From assembly GCF_029017505.1 (NCBI RefSeq), contig NZ_JAQGEI010000009.1, forward strand, positions 1 to 64,000: 64,000 nt of DNA. The letters run 5' to 3'. The notes below the pieces were generated by a model. The model did not search any database. It was not told the origin of the DNA and saw only the letters and a list, made by a program, of their open reading frames with translations. The stretch comes from Sedimenticola hydrogenitrophicus (GTDB lineage Bacteria; Pseudomonadota; Gammaproteobacteria; Chromatiales; Chromatiaceae). A program made the translations under genes and the position numbers. This document shows positions 16,331 through 25,389 of the stretch, piece after piece; the stretch's first letter is position 1, and each line of letters begins with the position of its first letter.

Positions 16331-16843
16331 ATGCCCTACCGGATACCCGAACGGCTGGAGACGGAAAGGCTGATACTGCGTACCTTCCGCGAGGCCGATT
16401 GGCGGGATCTGCACACCTATTATTCCGACCCGGAATGCACCCGCTACACGGTGGGGAAGCCGCTGAGCGAGGGCGGGACCTGGCGCACCATGGCGGGCAT
16501 GATGGGGCACTGGCTGCTGCGGGGTTATGGTCCCTACGCGGTGGAGGAGCGCGGCACCGGCCGGGTGATCGGCCCGGTGGGGCTCTGGTATCCGGTTGAC
16601 TGGCCGGAGCCGGAGATCAAGTGGGCCCTGGCCCGGGACTGTTGGGGCCGGGGCTACGCGCTCGAGGCGGCCGTGGCGGTGCGGGAGATGGCCAGGGTGT
16701 CGTTGCCCGGGCTCCATCTGATCAGCTTTATCCAGGCGGAAAACAGCACCTCTATCGCCCTGGCGGAACGCATGGGGGCGACCTTTGAGAAGGTCCTGCC
16801 GTTCCGCGGCGGGGAGTGGTGTCTCTATCGCCATCAACGGTGA
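16331..16843 (+). CDS. GNAT acetyltransferase, RimJ-like
   Basis: A 170-residue member of the RimJ/RimL subgroup of GNAT enzymes, which acetylate protein N-termini or small amines. ETERLILRTFREAD is the standard opening. The acetyl-CoA loop is read as RDCWGRGYALEAAV (R/Q-x-x-G-x-G/A type), followed by AENSTSIALAERMGA. It lies between slyD and the DUF924 gene with short spacers. The substrate is not predictable. Confidence 0.85.
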   Translation: MPYRIPERLETERLILRTFREADWRDLHTYYSDPECTRYTVGKPLSEGGTWRTMAGMMGHWLLRGYGPYAVEERGTGRVIGPVGLWYPVDWPEPEIKWALARDCWGRGYALEAAVAVREMARVSLPGLHLISFIQAENSTSIALAERMGATFEKVLPFRGGEWCLYRHQR

Positions 16844-16860
16844 AACATGGGGGGAGTGCG

Positions 16861-17409
16861 ATGGCTGTCGAACCACGGGATATTATCGAATTCTGGTTCA
16901 CCGAGCCGGTTTCACGGCACTGGTTCGCCGCCACGCCGGAGCTGGACCAGACCATCGCTGACTGCTTCCAGCCCCTCTGGGCGCGGGCGGCCGAGGGGCA
17001 TCTGGATCAATGGATGACCAGCGCCGAGGGCTGCCTGGCACTGGTCATCCTGCTGGATCAGTTTCCGCTGAACATGTTCCGCGGTCGGCCCGAGAGTTTC
17101 CGGACCGAGGCCCAGGCCCGGGAGATCGCCGGATTCGCCATCAAACGCGGCTTCGATCAATCCCTGAACGGCGCCCGGCGCGCCTTCCTCTACATGCCGT
17201 ACATGCACAGCGAGGAACTGCGGGATCAGGAGACCTCTGTCGAACTCTTTGCGCAGGCCGGGCTACAGGACAATCTCACCTTTGCCCGGCACCACCGGGA
17301 GATCGTGCGCCGTTTCGGACGCTTTCCCCACCGCAACGCCATCCTCGGCCGTACCAGCCGCCCGGAAGAGCTGGAATATCTCGTCTCGGATGGGGCCTTC
17401 ACCGGCTGA
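16861..17409 (+). CDS. DUF924 family protein
   Basis: A 182-residue protein of a widespread but uncharacterised TPR-like family. The hallmarks are EFWFTEPVSRHWF near the start, LILLDQFPLNMFRG in the middle and HRNAILGR near the end. ATG 16861 has a GGGGAG Shine-Dalgarno and begins MAVEPRDII; a start further upstream would overlap the GNAT gene. It is the last gene of the slyD-GNAT-DUF924 run. Confidence 0.88.
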   Translation: MAVEPRDIIEFWFTEPVSRHWFAATPELDQTIADCFQPLWARAAEGHLDQWMTSAEGCLALVILLDQFPLNMFRGRPESFRTEAQAREIAGFAIKRGFDQSLNGARRAFLYMPYMHSEELRDQETSVELFAQAGLQDNLTFARHHREIVRRFGRFPHRNAILGRTSRPEELEYLVSDGAFTG

Positions 17410-17570
17410 TGTTCGCCTGCGCCACCGGCGGATGTCGATTGGCATAGGGTGCCCCGTGGGCGCCGTGCCTGCGGGCGCGGCCCGCCCTATAGCCTGACGT
17501 GTAGTTTGTAGGGTGGGTTAGGCGCGCCCTGCGCTGGGGGTGGGCGTTTGTATCGTAACAAGCGCGTGCC

Positions 17571-17608
17571 GTAACCCACCGTTGGCGCTCGGAGAGTCGG
17601 TGGGTTAC
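17571..17608. repeat. Inverted repeat in a repeat-rich spacer
   Basis: A perfect 11-bp pair GTAACCCACCG / CGGTGGGTTAC with a 16-nt loop. The surrounding 17.41-17.70 kb holds further 'gtagggtgggtta'-type sequence and no gene. The same motif class recurs near 38330 and 38391. It lies between the convergent DUF924 and ppnP genes and may also act as a bidirectional terminator. Confidence 0.6.
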
Positions 17609-17706
17609 GCGGCGCCCGGGGGGTGGTCGTGGTCCGGAAGTGTGGTGCCTGTGCGCCGCTAATCCACCCGTCAATGGCCCACCCTGCGAACCCCCACCAT
17701 TCGGTG

Positions 17707-17988
17707 TTATTCGTAGGTGCAGAGGTAGGCGCTCTCCTCGGCCACCTTGAGCTGGAATTTCTCTCCCGCCGCGACGATGAACTGCTCCCCCTGAGGGAAA
17801 TCCTGCCAGTCGGCGGCACCGGGAAGCTTCACCGTCAGGCTACCGCTGACCACGGTGATGGTCTCCTTCTGGCTGGTGCCGAATTCGTACTCGCCCACGG
17901 CCATGACGCCGACGGTGGCCGGCAGGGTGGCGGTCTGGAAGGCGATTGAGGCGACGTTACCGTCAAAGTACTGGTTGATCTTGAACAT
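17707..17988 (-). CDS. ppnP: Pyrimidine/purine nucleoside phosphorylase PpnP
   Basis: A 93-residue single-domain cupin (formerly DUF1255/YaiE). The family phosphorolyses several nucleosides to base and ribose-1-phosphate. [20 protein letters not shown] and the end AYLCTYE are characteristic, and the length is right. It stands alone, convergent with the DUF924 gene. Confidence 0.9.
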   Translation of the reverse strand: MFKINQYFDGNVASIAFQTATLPATVGVMAVGEYEFGTSQKETITVVSGSLTVKLPGAADWQDFPQGEQFIVAAGEKFQLKVAEESAYLCTYE

Positions 17989-18109
17989 CAGGGTGACTCC
18001 CGGGGATGAAAAAGGGCGCTAAAGGTGCCCCGGTTCAGGCCGGGCGTCAACTATTAATTCAGCGGGCAGGATGATATTGGCGGTGATCGATGAGCCCACG
18101 CGCGGGCCC

Positions 18110-19468
18110 TTAGATCAGGAACAGGGTGGCCAGGCCGAGGAAGGAGAGGAAGCCGACGATATCGGTCACGGTGGTGAGCAGCACCGAGCCGGCCAGGGCC
18201 GGATCGATGCCGATCTTCTCCAGCGCCATCGGCAGCACCGTGCCGACCAGGGATGCCACGATCAGGTTGATGCACATGGCGGTGGCGATCAGCAGTCCGA
18301 TATTCACATCCTGGAACCAGAAGCCGGCGATCACCGCCACCACCGCGGCCCAGATCAGGCTGTTGAGGCTGCCGACGGCGAGCTCCTTGAGAATCAGCCA
18401 GCGGGTGTTTTTGCTGGAGAGCTGACCCAGGGCGATGCCGCGTATGGTCAGGGTCAGTGTCTGGCTGCCGGCGATGCCGCCCATGCTGGCGACGATCGGC
18501 ATCAGTACCGCCAGCGCCACCACTTTCTCTATCGTGGCCTCGAAATTGCCGATCACCCAGGAGGCGAGCAGGGCGGTGAGCAGGTTGATGCCGAGCCACA
18601 GCGCCCGCCGCCGGGTGGAGATCAGCACCGGGGCGAACATATCCTCGTCCTCGGAGAGACCGGCATGGCCCATGAACTGGTGCTCGCCCTCCTCGCGGAT
18701 CACGTCAACCACGTCATCGATGGTGATGCGGCCGATCAGTCTGCCGTCCTCATCCACTACCGGGGCGGAGATCAGGTCGTGCTGCTCGAAGCGGTTGGCC
18801 ACCTTGCCATCGTCCCAGCCGGCGGGTATACCGCGCACATCCAGCGACATCACCTCCGCCACCGTCTCATCCAGGGCATGGGTCACCAGCACCGTGAGTG
18901 GCAGCACCCCCAGGTACTTGCCGTCCCGGTTGACCACCATCAGGATATCGGTCTGTGGGGGTATCTTCTCCTTCAGGTGGCGCAGATAACGCATCACCAC
19001 GTCCAGGGTCACCTCCGGGCGCACGGTGATGGTGTCCGGGTTCATCAGGCCGCCGGCGGTATCTTCCGCATAGGGGAGGACCGCCTCCAGGCGCTCCCGG
19101 CGCTGGTGATCGAGGGAGTCAAGGATCTCCTGGGTAATGGCCTGCGGCAGTTCCTGGATCAGATCGGCGAGGTCGTCGGTATCCAGCCCCTCGGTGGCGG
19201 CCAGCAGCTCCTCCCGGTCCATGCGGCTGATGAGGTCCGCGCGCACCTCGTCGGCCACCAGGATCAGCACCTCACCGTCATTCTCCTCGCTGACCAGCCC
19301 CCAGACGATATCGCGCTGGGCGAGTGGCAGCGACTCCAGCAGGTGGGCTATTTCCCCCGGATGGAGGGCGTTGAGCATCCGCCGCGCCTGTTGCAGGGTG
19401 CCGCTCTCCAGGGCCGTGTGCAGCCGGTCCAGGCGGGTGCTGGTTTGTACGGGTGCCTGCTCAGACAT
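18110..19468 (-). CDS. mgtE: Magnesium transporter MgtE
   Basis: A 452-residue Mg2+ channel. The N-terminal helical MgtE_N domain (about residues 10-130) is followed by two CBS domains (about 138-260) that sense cytoplasmic Mg2+, then a plug helix and five TM helices (about 285-450) including MPIVASMGGIAGSQTLTLT in the pore. The gene follows ptsI on the same strand after 133 bp, an order also known from xanthomonads. Confidence 0.95.
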   Translation of the reverse strand: MSEQAPVQTSTRLDRLHTALESGTLQQARRMLNALHPGEIAHLLESLPLAQRDIVWGLVSEENDGEVLILVADEVRADLISRMDREELLAATEGLDTDDLADLIQELPQAITQEILDSLDHQRRERLEAVLPYAEDTAGGLMNPDTITVRPEVTLDVVMRYLRHLKEKIPPQTDILMVVNRDGKYLGVLPLTVLVTHALDETVAEVMSLDVRGIPAGWDDGKVANRFEQHDLISAPVVDEDGRLIGRITIDDVVDVIREEGEHQFMGHAGLSEDEDMFAPVLISTRRRALWLGINLLTALLASWVIGNFEATIEKVVALAVLMPIVASMGGIAGSQTLTLTIRGIALGQLSSKNTRWLILKELAVGSLNSLIWAAVVAVIAGFWFQDVNIGLLIATAMCINLIVASLVGTVLPMALEKIGIDPALAGSVLLTTVTDIVGFLSFLGLATLFLI

Positions 19469-19601
19469 GGCCGATAGGGTTCCTCGCCGGGTAATGGGTG
19501 ATCGGGTCGCGGCCGATTCTAGCAGTTGCGGATGACAAGCGGGAGACAGCGGACGCGAATAACCGGTGATGGGTGATATTCGGCGTTATGCAACGCGGGG
19601 T

Positions 19602-21323
19602 TTATCGGCGGGTGCAAATCTTGAGCAGCTGTTGCTCGAAGTCGTGCTCGCCCAGGCGCTTCATCAGCTTGCGGGTCTGTCTGGCCAGTTTTGCCGCATC
19701 CAGTTGCAGCAGCAGCTCCTTGGCGATCAGCAGCGACCCGGGCTGCATGCTGAACTCCCGCAGTCCCATGCCGATCAACAGGGGAATGTAGCGTGGGTCG
19801 CCGGCCATCTCCCCGCACATGCTGACCGGGATGCCGGCCTGCTGGCCGGCCGTGATCACCATCTGGATCAGCCGCAGGATCGCCGGGTGCAGCGGATCGT
19901 AGAGGTAGTTCACCTCGTCGTCGATGCGGTCGATCGCCAGGGTGTACTGGATCAGGTCGTTGGTACCGATGGAGAGGAAATCCAGCTCGCGGCTGAAGGC
20001 GTCGGCGGCCAGGGCGGCGGCCGGCACCTCGATCATCCCGCCCAGGGGGATACCCTTGGCGAACGCCACGCCATCGGCGCTCAGGGCCGCCTCGGCTTCG
20101 GCAATAAGCACCTTCAGCTTCCGCACCTCATGGAGGGTGGAGAGCATCGGGATCATGATGCGTACCGGTCCGTGGACGGCGGCGCGCAGGATCGCCCGCA
20201 ATTGGGGCTGGAACATCTTCGGTTCCTTCAGGCAGAGGCGGATGGCGCGCAGCCCGAGTGCCGGATTGCAGCTGGAGGCGGTGCAGCCGTCGACCTGCTT
20301 GTCGGCGCCCAGATCCAGGGTGCGAATGGTGATCGGGATGCCGTCGAGTCCTTCCACCACCTCGCGGTAGGTCTGGTAGTGCTCCTCTTCATCCGGCATC
20401 TCCTGGCGGTTCATATAGAGAAACTCGGTACGGTAGAGGCCCACCGCATCGGCCTGGAGTTCACGGGTGGTCTGGATATCCTCGGGCAGTTCGATATTGG
20501 CCATCAGCTGTACCCGAACCCCTTCACGGGTGGTGGCCACCTTGCCGATCAGGCTGCGCAGCTGGGTATCCCGTCCCCACGCGGCGTCGATCCGCTCCTG
20601 ATAGTGGGAGAGGATGGTCTGATCGGCCCCCGCAAGCACCACCCCCTGCTCCCCATCCACCACCACCAGTTCACCGTGGCGCAACAGCCGGGTAATGCCG
20701 TGCACACCGACCACCGCCGGAATGCCGAGGCTGCGGGCGAGGATCGCGGTATGGGACATGGGGCCGCCGAATTCGGTGATGAAGGCGGCGATACCCTGGT
20801 GGCGCATCACGATGGTGTCGGCCGGGGTGAGATCCAGGGCCAGGATCACCTTGCCGTCGAGATCCTCGTCGTTGTCGTCGTCCAGCTCCAGCAGGCTCAC
20901 CTGGATCTGGTTTACCACGTGCTCCACGTCGTCCTTGCGGGTCCGCAGGTAGGGGTCGTCCATGGTGTCAAACACCTGTACCAGCGATTGGCGCTGCAGC
21001 TGCAGCGCCCATTCGGCGGCATAGGCGTGTTTGCGGATCAGCTCGATCGGTACCTCAACCAGGGCCGCGTCGTTCATCATCAGGAGATGGGTGTCGATGA
21101 AGGCGATGATGTCGGAGCGGGTGTTTCCGGGGATCCGCTGGCGGATCTCCTGCAGACGCTCCCGGGCGCCGTTGACCGCCAGCCGAAAGCGTTTGATCTC
21201 GGCCGGGATGCTGGCCTTGTCGATCAGGCGCGGGCTGATATCCAGCAGGCCGCGCTGCATGATATGGGCCTCGCCGATGGCGATGCCCCGGGTAATGCCG
21301 ATGCCGTTGCCGGCGAAGGTCAT
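19602..21323 (-). CDS. ptsI: PTS enzyme I
   Basis: A 573-residue phosphoenolpyruvate-protein phosphotransferase, which takes phosphate from PEP and passes it to HPr. The phosphohistidine is H191 in GGPMSHTAILA. LYRTEFLYM and the PEP-site cysteine in SMCGEMAGD are present. The protein lacks an N-terminal GAF domain, so it is a classical EI rather than EI-Ntr (PtsP). Its start overlaps ptsH by 4 bp. With HPr and EIIA-Ntr nearby and no sugar permease, it most likely drives a regulatory relay. Confidence 0.95.
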   Translation of the reverse strand: MTFAGNGIGITRGIAIGEAHIMQRGLLDISPRLIDKASIPAEIKRFRLAVNGARERLQEIRQRIPGNTRSDIIAFIDTHLLMMNDAALVEVPIELIRKHAYAAEWALQLQRQSLVQVFDTMDDPYLRTRKDDVEHVVNQIQVSLLELDDDNDEDLDGKVILALDLTPADTIVMRHQGIAAFITEFGGPMSHTAILARSLGIPAVVGVHGITRLLRHGELVVVDGEQGVVLAGADQTILSHYQERIDAAWGRDTQLRSLIGKVATTREGVRVQLMANIELPEDIQTTRELQADAVGLYRTEFLYMNRQEMPDEEEHYQTYREVVEGLDGIPITIRTLDLGADKQVDGCTASSCNPALGLRAIRLCLKEPKMFQPQLRAILRAAVHGPVRIMIPMLSTLHEVRKLKVLIAEAEAALSADGVAFAKGIPLGGMIEVPAAALAADAFSRELDFLSIGTNDLIQYTLAIDRIDDEVNYLYDPLHPAILRLIQMVITAGQQAGIPVSMCGEMAGDPRYIPLLIGMGLREFSMQPGSLLIAKELLLQLDAAKLARQTRKLMKRLGEHDFEQQLLKICTRR

Positions 21324-21589
21324 TCAGGTTCTCCAAAGCGGTCGATGATCAGCGCCTCAAGGGCATTGGCCGCCTCGATCTCATCCTCGCCCTCGGTCAT
21401 GAGTGTCAACTCGGTTCCCTGACTGGCCGCCAGCATCATCACCTCCATAATACTCTTTCCATTGGCCGGCCTGGCGTCGCGGATCAGCTGAATGGTGCAG
21501 CTGTACTGTCCCGCCTCGGTTATGAACTTGGCCGCCGCGCGGGCGTGCAGTCCCAGCCGATTGATGATTGTAATCTGTTTCTTGACCAT
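21320..21589 (-). CDS. ptsH: Phosphocarrier protein HPr
   Basis: An 89-residue HPr. The phosphorylated histidine is H15 in NRLGLHARAAA. The Ser46-region reads GKSIMEVMMLA, so a serine for HPr-kinase-type control is present although no hprK gene is seen nearby. Start ATG 21589 (MVKKQITI) is chosen; the open frame extends further upstream but without family match. It is coupled to ptsI by ATGA. Confidence 0.94.
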   Translation of the reverse strand: MVKKQITIINRLGLHARAAAKFITEAGQYSCTIQLIRDARPANGKSIMEVMMLAASQGTELTLMTEGEDEIEAANALEALIIDRFGEPE

Positions 21590-21705
21590 AAATAGCGCAC
21601 ATCCCCTGCCATGGGAAACCAATATCGCACAATCCGCACGTTTGATAAAACATCCGTTACCGGCATGCGCTGCCGACGGATAAACAACTTCGGACGGGCG
21701 GGCCA

Positions 21706-22575
21706 TTAGGTGGTTTCGCGGGGCAGGTCGCGGTGGCGGGTCTGGATCTGCCGACCACAGGAGCGGAAATGGGCGGCCAGCTGTTCCACCAAGTAGACCG
21801 AGCGGTGCTGTCCGCCGGTGCAGCCGATGGCGATGGTCAGGTAGCTGCGCCCCTCGGCCTCGAAGCAGGGGATCCACTGCTCCAGGAAGCGGATCAGGTC
21901 CTCTTTGTAGCGCTGCACATCGCCGTTCTCCTCCAGGTAAGCCTGAACCGGAGCATCCTTTCCCGTGAGCTGGCGCAGTGCCGGCTGCCAGTGCGGGTTG
22001 GGCAGGCAGCGTGCGTCATAGACAAAGTCGGCGTCCCGCGGCACCCCCTGCTTGAAGCCGAAGGACTGTAACAGCAGGGATATCTTGGTGCCCAGCCGCT
22101 CGGTGATCCGCGAGCGGATGAGGTGACGCAGTTCGTGCAACGTCGTCTGGCTGGTATCGATGCGCAGGTCGGCGACGCGCAGAAACGGTGCCATCAGCTC
22201 CCGCTCATAGCTGATCGCCTCGGCCAGCGGGCGGGCGCCACCGGTCAGGGGGTGACGCCTTCGGGTCTCGCTGAAGCGTTTGATCAGGGTCTCGTCCTGG
22301 GCCTCGAGAAAGATCACCTCATAGCGGATGTTCCGTGTCTTCAGCGGCTGTAGCAGTCTGGCGATGCTTTCGAACTCATCCGGTGCGTTGCGCGCATCGA
22401 TACTGATGGCGACCAGCTCGAAGCGTTTGTCCCGTCGGCTGACCAGTTCGCTGGCGAAGGCGGGGAGCAGGAAGACGGGCAGATTATCGACGCAGTAGTA
22501 ACCCTCGTCTTCCAGGGTATGGAGTGCAACGCTCTTGCCGGATCCGGAGAGTCCGCTGATGATGGCCAGCTTCAT
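21706..22575 (-). CDS. rapZ: RNase adapter protein RapZ
   Basis: A 289-residue P-loop protein. In enterobacteria it targets GlmZ sRNA to RNase E and so controls glucosamine-6-phosphate synthase. Walker A is ISGLSGSGKS at residues 6-15. The C-terminal domain contains IGCTGGQHRSVYL, the conserved binding pocket. A 116-bp spacer without a gene separates it from ptsH; related clusters carry a mannose-type EIIA gene there. Confidence 0.95.
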   Translation of the reverse strand: MKLAIISGLSGSGKSVALHTLEDEGYYCVDNLPVFLLPAFASELVSRRDKRFELVAISIDARNAPDEFESIARLLQPLKTRNIRYEVIFLEAQDETLIKRFSETRRRHPLTGGARPLAEAISYERELMAPFLRVADLRIDTSQTTLHELRHLIRSRITERLGTKISLLLQSFGFKQGVPRDADFVYDARCLPNPHWQPALRQLTGKDAPVQAYLEENGDVQRYKEDLIRFLEQWIPCFEAEGRSYLTIAIGCTGGQHRSVYLVEQLAAHFRSCGRQIQTRHRDLPRETT

Positions 22576-22919
22576 GGGTTTCCGTTGGCTCTGTCCAAAT
22601 TATTGGTTGGTGTTGATGTATTTTGGTGAATGACCCTTAGGAACGGCTCCGCCGCGAACAATGCCGTGGTTTTGTAGGAGCGCCTCTGGCGCGAAGGCTT
22701 GTCGCGGTCAAGCCACTCCTACAGGCCCCACCCAGCGGATCGGGATACCCCCTGTAGGAGGCCCGCCCCCGGGCCGATATCGCGGCGGGGCGCCGCTCCT
22801 ACAGGTGGTTGTTTCCATACGCGGGGGTGTGGATCTGATAGGAGCACCTCTGGCGCGAAGGTTTTCGCGGCAAAGCCACTCCTACAAAAGCACTGTCCCT
22901 CATGCAATACCTCAGCCGA
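22576..22919. other. Gene-free spacer between rapZ and ptsN
   Basis: 344 bp holding only palindromic repeats. In beta-proteobacteria and xanthomonads this position holds hprK (HPr kinase/phosphorylase). No hprK remnant is recognisable. Confidence 0.6.
22673..22886. repeat. Array of three 51-bp palindromic repeats
   Basis: Three units of equal length, 22673-22723, 22753-22803 and 22836-22886, each opening with TGTAGGAG (GATAGGAG in the third) and closing with CTCCTACA. Units 1 and 3 share most of their interior (CCTCTGGCGCGAAGG…), unit 2 differs. This is a REP/BIME-like cluster of a kind frequent in pseudomonads and relatives; it could form stable RNA hairpins. Confidence 0.8.
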
Positions 22920-23396
22920 TCAGCCGTTGGCGCTGATCGGTAGCGGCTCCTGCTGTATGAACTCCCGCAGCAGTGCCGCGCTGTCCCCGGCCTTGCGCAG
23001 CCGCTGGCAGAAGGCTTCGTCACTGAACAGGGTGGCCAGTTTCGCCAGCAGCTGCAGATGCTCTTCGGTGGCCGCCTCCGGAACCAGCAGGCCGAACACC
23101 AGGTCGACCGGCTGCCCGTCCATGGCGTCGAAATCGGCCCCGGACTGGAGTTGGAGAAAGGCGCCACGGGCCTGGGTGACGCCGGCAACACGGGCATGAG
23201 GCAGGGCGATACCATGCCCCAGCCCGGTGCTGCCCAATCGTTCCCGCTCGAGTAGTTTGTCGAACACGGTGCCTTGGTTGAGCTCCTCCGATGCGGTTGC
23301 CAGCAGTCCGGCCAGCTCTTCAAGAATACGCTTTTTACTGCCCGCGGGATTCGCGGCACTGATGCGTTCGGCACTGATAAAGTTTGCGGGAAACAT
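22920..23396 (-). CDS. ptsN: Nitrogen regulatory PTS protein EIIA-Ntr
   Basis: A 158-residue mannitol/fructose-type EIIA. The phosphorylated histidine is H67 in GHGIALPHAR. PtsN accepts phosphate from HPr/NPr and regulates potassium uptake, nitrogen metabolism and envelope stress by protein contacts. It lies behind hpf with a 15-bp spacer. Confidence 0.95.
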   Translation of the reverse strand: MFPANFISAERISAANPAGSKKRILEELAGLLATASEELNQGTVFDKLLERERLGSTGLGHGIALPHARVAGVTQARGAFLQLQSGADFDAMDGQPVDLVFGLLVPEAATEEHLQLLAKLATLFSDEAFCQRLRKAGDSAALLREFIQQEPLPISANG

Positions 23397-23411
23397 GGTT
23401 TTGCCTGTTAT

Positions 23412-23747
23412 TCAGATTTCGGCGTTGGCCGGGTCGATACCCTTCATGCCCACACCGTTGCGATGGTTGGTGCTCTTCTCTTTGAGCTTTTTGACCTGGC
23501 GGTCCACCTTGTCGACGAGTCCGTCGATGGCGGCATACATATCCTCTTCTACACAGTCGGCAAAGACATCGGCGCCATTCACATGGAGGGTGGCTTCGGC
23601 CTTCTGGCGCAGCTTCTCAACGCTCAGAATGACGTGGATCTTGGTGACATGATCGAAGTGCCGCTCCAGACGCTCGAATTTTGTCGAGACATAGTTGTTC
23701 ATGGCTTCGGTGATGTCCACATGGTGACCGGTGATGCTGATTTGCAT
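23412..23747 (-). CDS. hpf: Ribosome hibernation promoting factor (short HPF type)
   Basis: A 111-residue protein with the beta-alpha-beta-beta-beta-alpha fold of HPF/YfiA. It starts MQISITGHHVDITEAM and shows the basic helix KVDRQVKKLKEK near the end. It binds the 30S decoding region in stationary phase and favours inactive ribosome dimers. The position directly after rpoN is conserved across proteobacteria. Confidence 0.93.
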   Translation of the reverse strand: MQISITGHHVDITEAMNNYVSTKFERLERHFDHVTKIHVILSVEKLRQKAEATLHVNGADVFADCVEEDMYAAIDGLVDKVDRQVKKLKEKSTNHRNGVGMKGIDPANAEI

Positions 23748-23771
23748 GGTTTGCTCCTTGGTTACAGGCCT

Positions 23772-25274
23772 CTAGACGAGGCGCTTGCGCTCGTTTGATG
23801 GCGGAATCGCCATGGACTCGCGGTATTTTGCTACTGTCCGCCGCGCGACCTGGATACCCTGATCCGCGAGTATGCTCGCGAGTTTGTTGTCGCTGAGCGG
23901 CTTGTTCGGCTTCTCCGCAGCGACCAGTTTCTTGATCAGTGCGCGTATCGCGGTGGCGGAACACTCTCCGCCCCCAGCCGTGCTGACATGGCTGGAGAAG
24001 AAATACTTGAATTCCAGTGTACCCCGGGGGGTATGCATGTATTTTTGCGTGGTGACCCGTGAAATGGTGGATTCGTGCAGTTCCAGGGCCTCGGCGATAT
24101 CCCGCAGCACCAGCGGCTTCATCGCCTCCGCACCGTGTTCGAAGTAGCCCCGCTGCAGCTCGACTATCTTGGTCGCCACCCGCAACAGGGTCTCGTTGCG
24201 GCTCATCAGGCTTTTGATGAACCAGCGCGCCTCCTGCAGGTGGTTCTTCAGATAGTTATTGTCGTCGCTGTTGTCGGCACGGCGGATCAGCCGCGAATAT
24301 TCCGGGTTGACCCTGAGTTTGGGGGCGGCCTCGGCATTCAGGTCCACATGCCAGGTGCCGTCACGCCGGGTCACGAACACATCCGGGATGACATACTGGG
24401 GTTCGGTCTCGGCCACCAGGCTGCCGGGGCGGGGAATCAGTGAGCGGATCAGCTGGTTGATCGATTTCAGGGTGTCGTCATCGATCTTCAGCTTGCGTTT
24501 GATCTGATTGTGGTCCTGCTGGGCCAGCAGGTCGAAGTGATCGCTGATCAGGCGGGTGGTCAGGGCCGCCGCCGGATGGGGCTCCGGCAGCTGGCGCAGC
24601 TGGATCAGCAGGCACTCCCGCAGGTCGCGGGCGCCCACGCCGGGCGGATCGAACTGCTGAATGCGGTGCAGCACCGCCTCGATCTCGTCCTGCTCGACCG
24701 CTTCGTCGGCCATGCCGTCAAGAATCTCGTTCAGATCCATCCGCAGGTAGCCATCCTCATCGATGCCGTCGATGATGGCCACCGCGATGCCGCGATCCAG
24801 GTCGCTGAACGGGGTCAGGTTGAGCTGCCAGGTGAGGTAGTCGTAGAGGGTGCGGGCGCTGCGGCGCTGCGCCAGGTAGTCGCCGTCACCCGATTCCCGG
24901 GATGCCAGGCCGGATGAGGGGGGGAGTGTGCTGTCATAGACATCGTCCCAGCCGCTGTCCACCGGCAGCTCTTCCGGCATGGCGTTGGCCTCGCCGTTGA
25001 TCTCTTTTTCGTTGTTGAGGTCGTTGCTGGTGGTTTTTTCCCCTTTCAGGCCCTCGCCATTGAGCCGTTCCAGGGTCGATTGCCGCTCATTCGGGCCGGC
25101 CTCTTCGCGGGCACTGTTATCCTCTTCGGTCTCCAGCATCAGGTTGGAGTCGAGCGCTTCCTGGATCTCCTGCTTGAGATCCAGGGTCGACAGTTGCAGC
25201 AAGCGGATGGCCTGCTGCAGCTGCGGCGTCATGGTGAGGTGTTGGCCAAGGCGAAGCTGGAGCGTTTGCTTCAT
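23772..25274 (-). CDS. rpoN: RNA polymerase sigma-54 factor
   Basis: A 500-residue sigma factor. The glutamine-rich region I (LRLGQHLTMTPQLQQAIRLL) is at the N-terminus. An acidic region II (about 50-120), the core-binding region and the HTH precede the RpoN box ARRTVAKYRE near residue 484. It transcribes from -24/-12 promoters with activator ATPases. In pilus-bearing relatives these often include pilin and motility genes. The neighbourhood lptB-rpoN-hpf-ptsN is standard. Confidence 0.97.
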   Translation of the reverse strand: MKQTLQLRLGQHLTMTPQLQQAIRLLQLSTLDLKQEIQEALDSNLMLETEEDNSAREEAGPNERQSTLERLNGEGLKGEKTTSNDLNNEKEINGEANAMPEELPVDSGWDDVYDSTLPPSSGLASRESGDGDYLAQRRSARTLYDYLTWQLNLTPFSDLDRGIAVAIIDGIDEDGYLRMDLNEILDGMADEAVEQDEIEAVLHRIQQFDPPGVGARDLRECLLIQLRQLPEPHPAAALTTRLISDHFDLLAQQDHNQIKRKLKIDDDTLKSINQLIRSLIPRPGSLVAETEPQYVIPDVFVTRRDGTWHVDLNAEAAPKLRVNPEYSRLIRRADNSDDNNYLKNHLQEARWFIKSLMSRNETLLRVATKIVELQRGYFEHGAEAMKPLVLRDIAEALELHESTISRVTTQKYMHTPRGTLEFKYFFSSHVSTAGGGECSATAIRALIKKLVAAEKPNKPLSDNKLASILADQGIQVARRTVAKYRESMAIPPSNERKRLV

Positions 25275-25389
25275 GCGGGTATCTGGATCTGGTACGTAAT
25301 TTGTATGATTTTCACGATTTCATTTTAGCGTAAAAAATGGCCAGGCGCACAAGGGTAAAATGGTTTATTGCCGTGTATCAACGGATGCG

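Noticed and set aside
19566-21422. Long plus-strand open frame (618 codons) opposite ptsI
   Set aside because: It is an antisense shadow of a well-supported ptsI gene in GC-rich DNA; no RBS and no recognisable domain.
21320-21877. 185-residue version of HPr
   Set aside because: The upstream half is out-of-frame rapZ sequence; the family match begins at MVKKQITI.
22673-22886. Possible CRISPR array
   Set aside because: Only three units, each an inverted repeat with variable interior and irregular spacers, and no cas genes.
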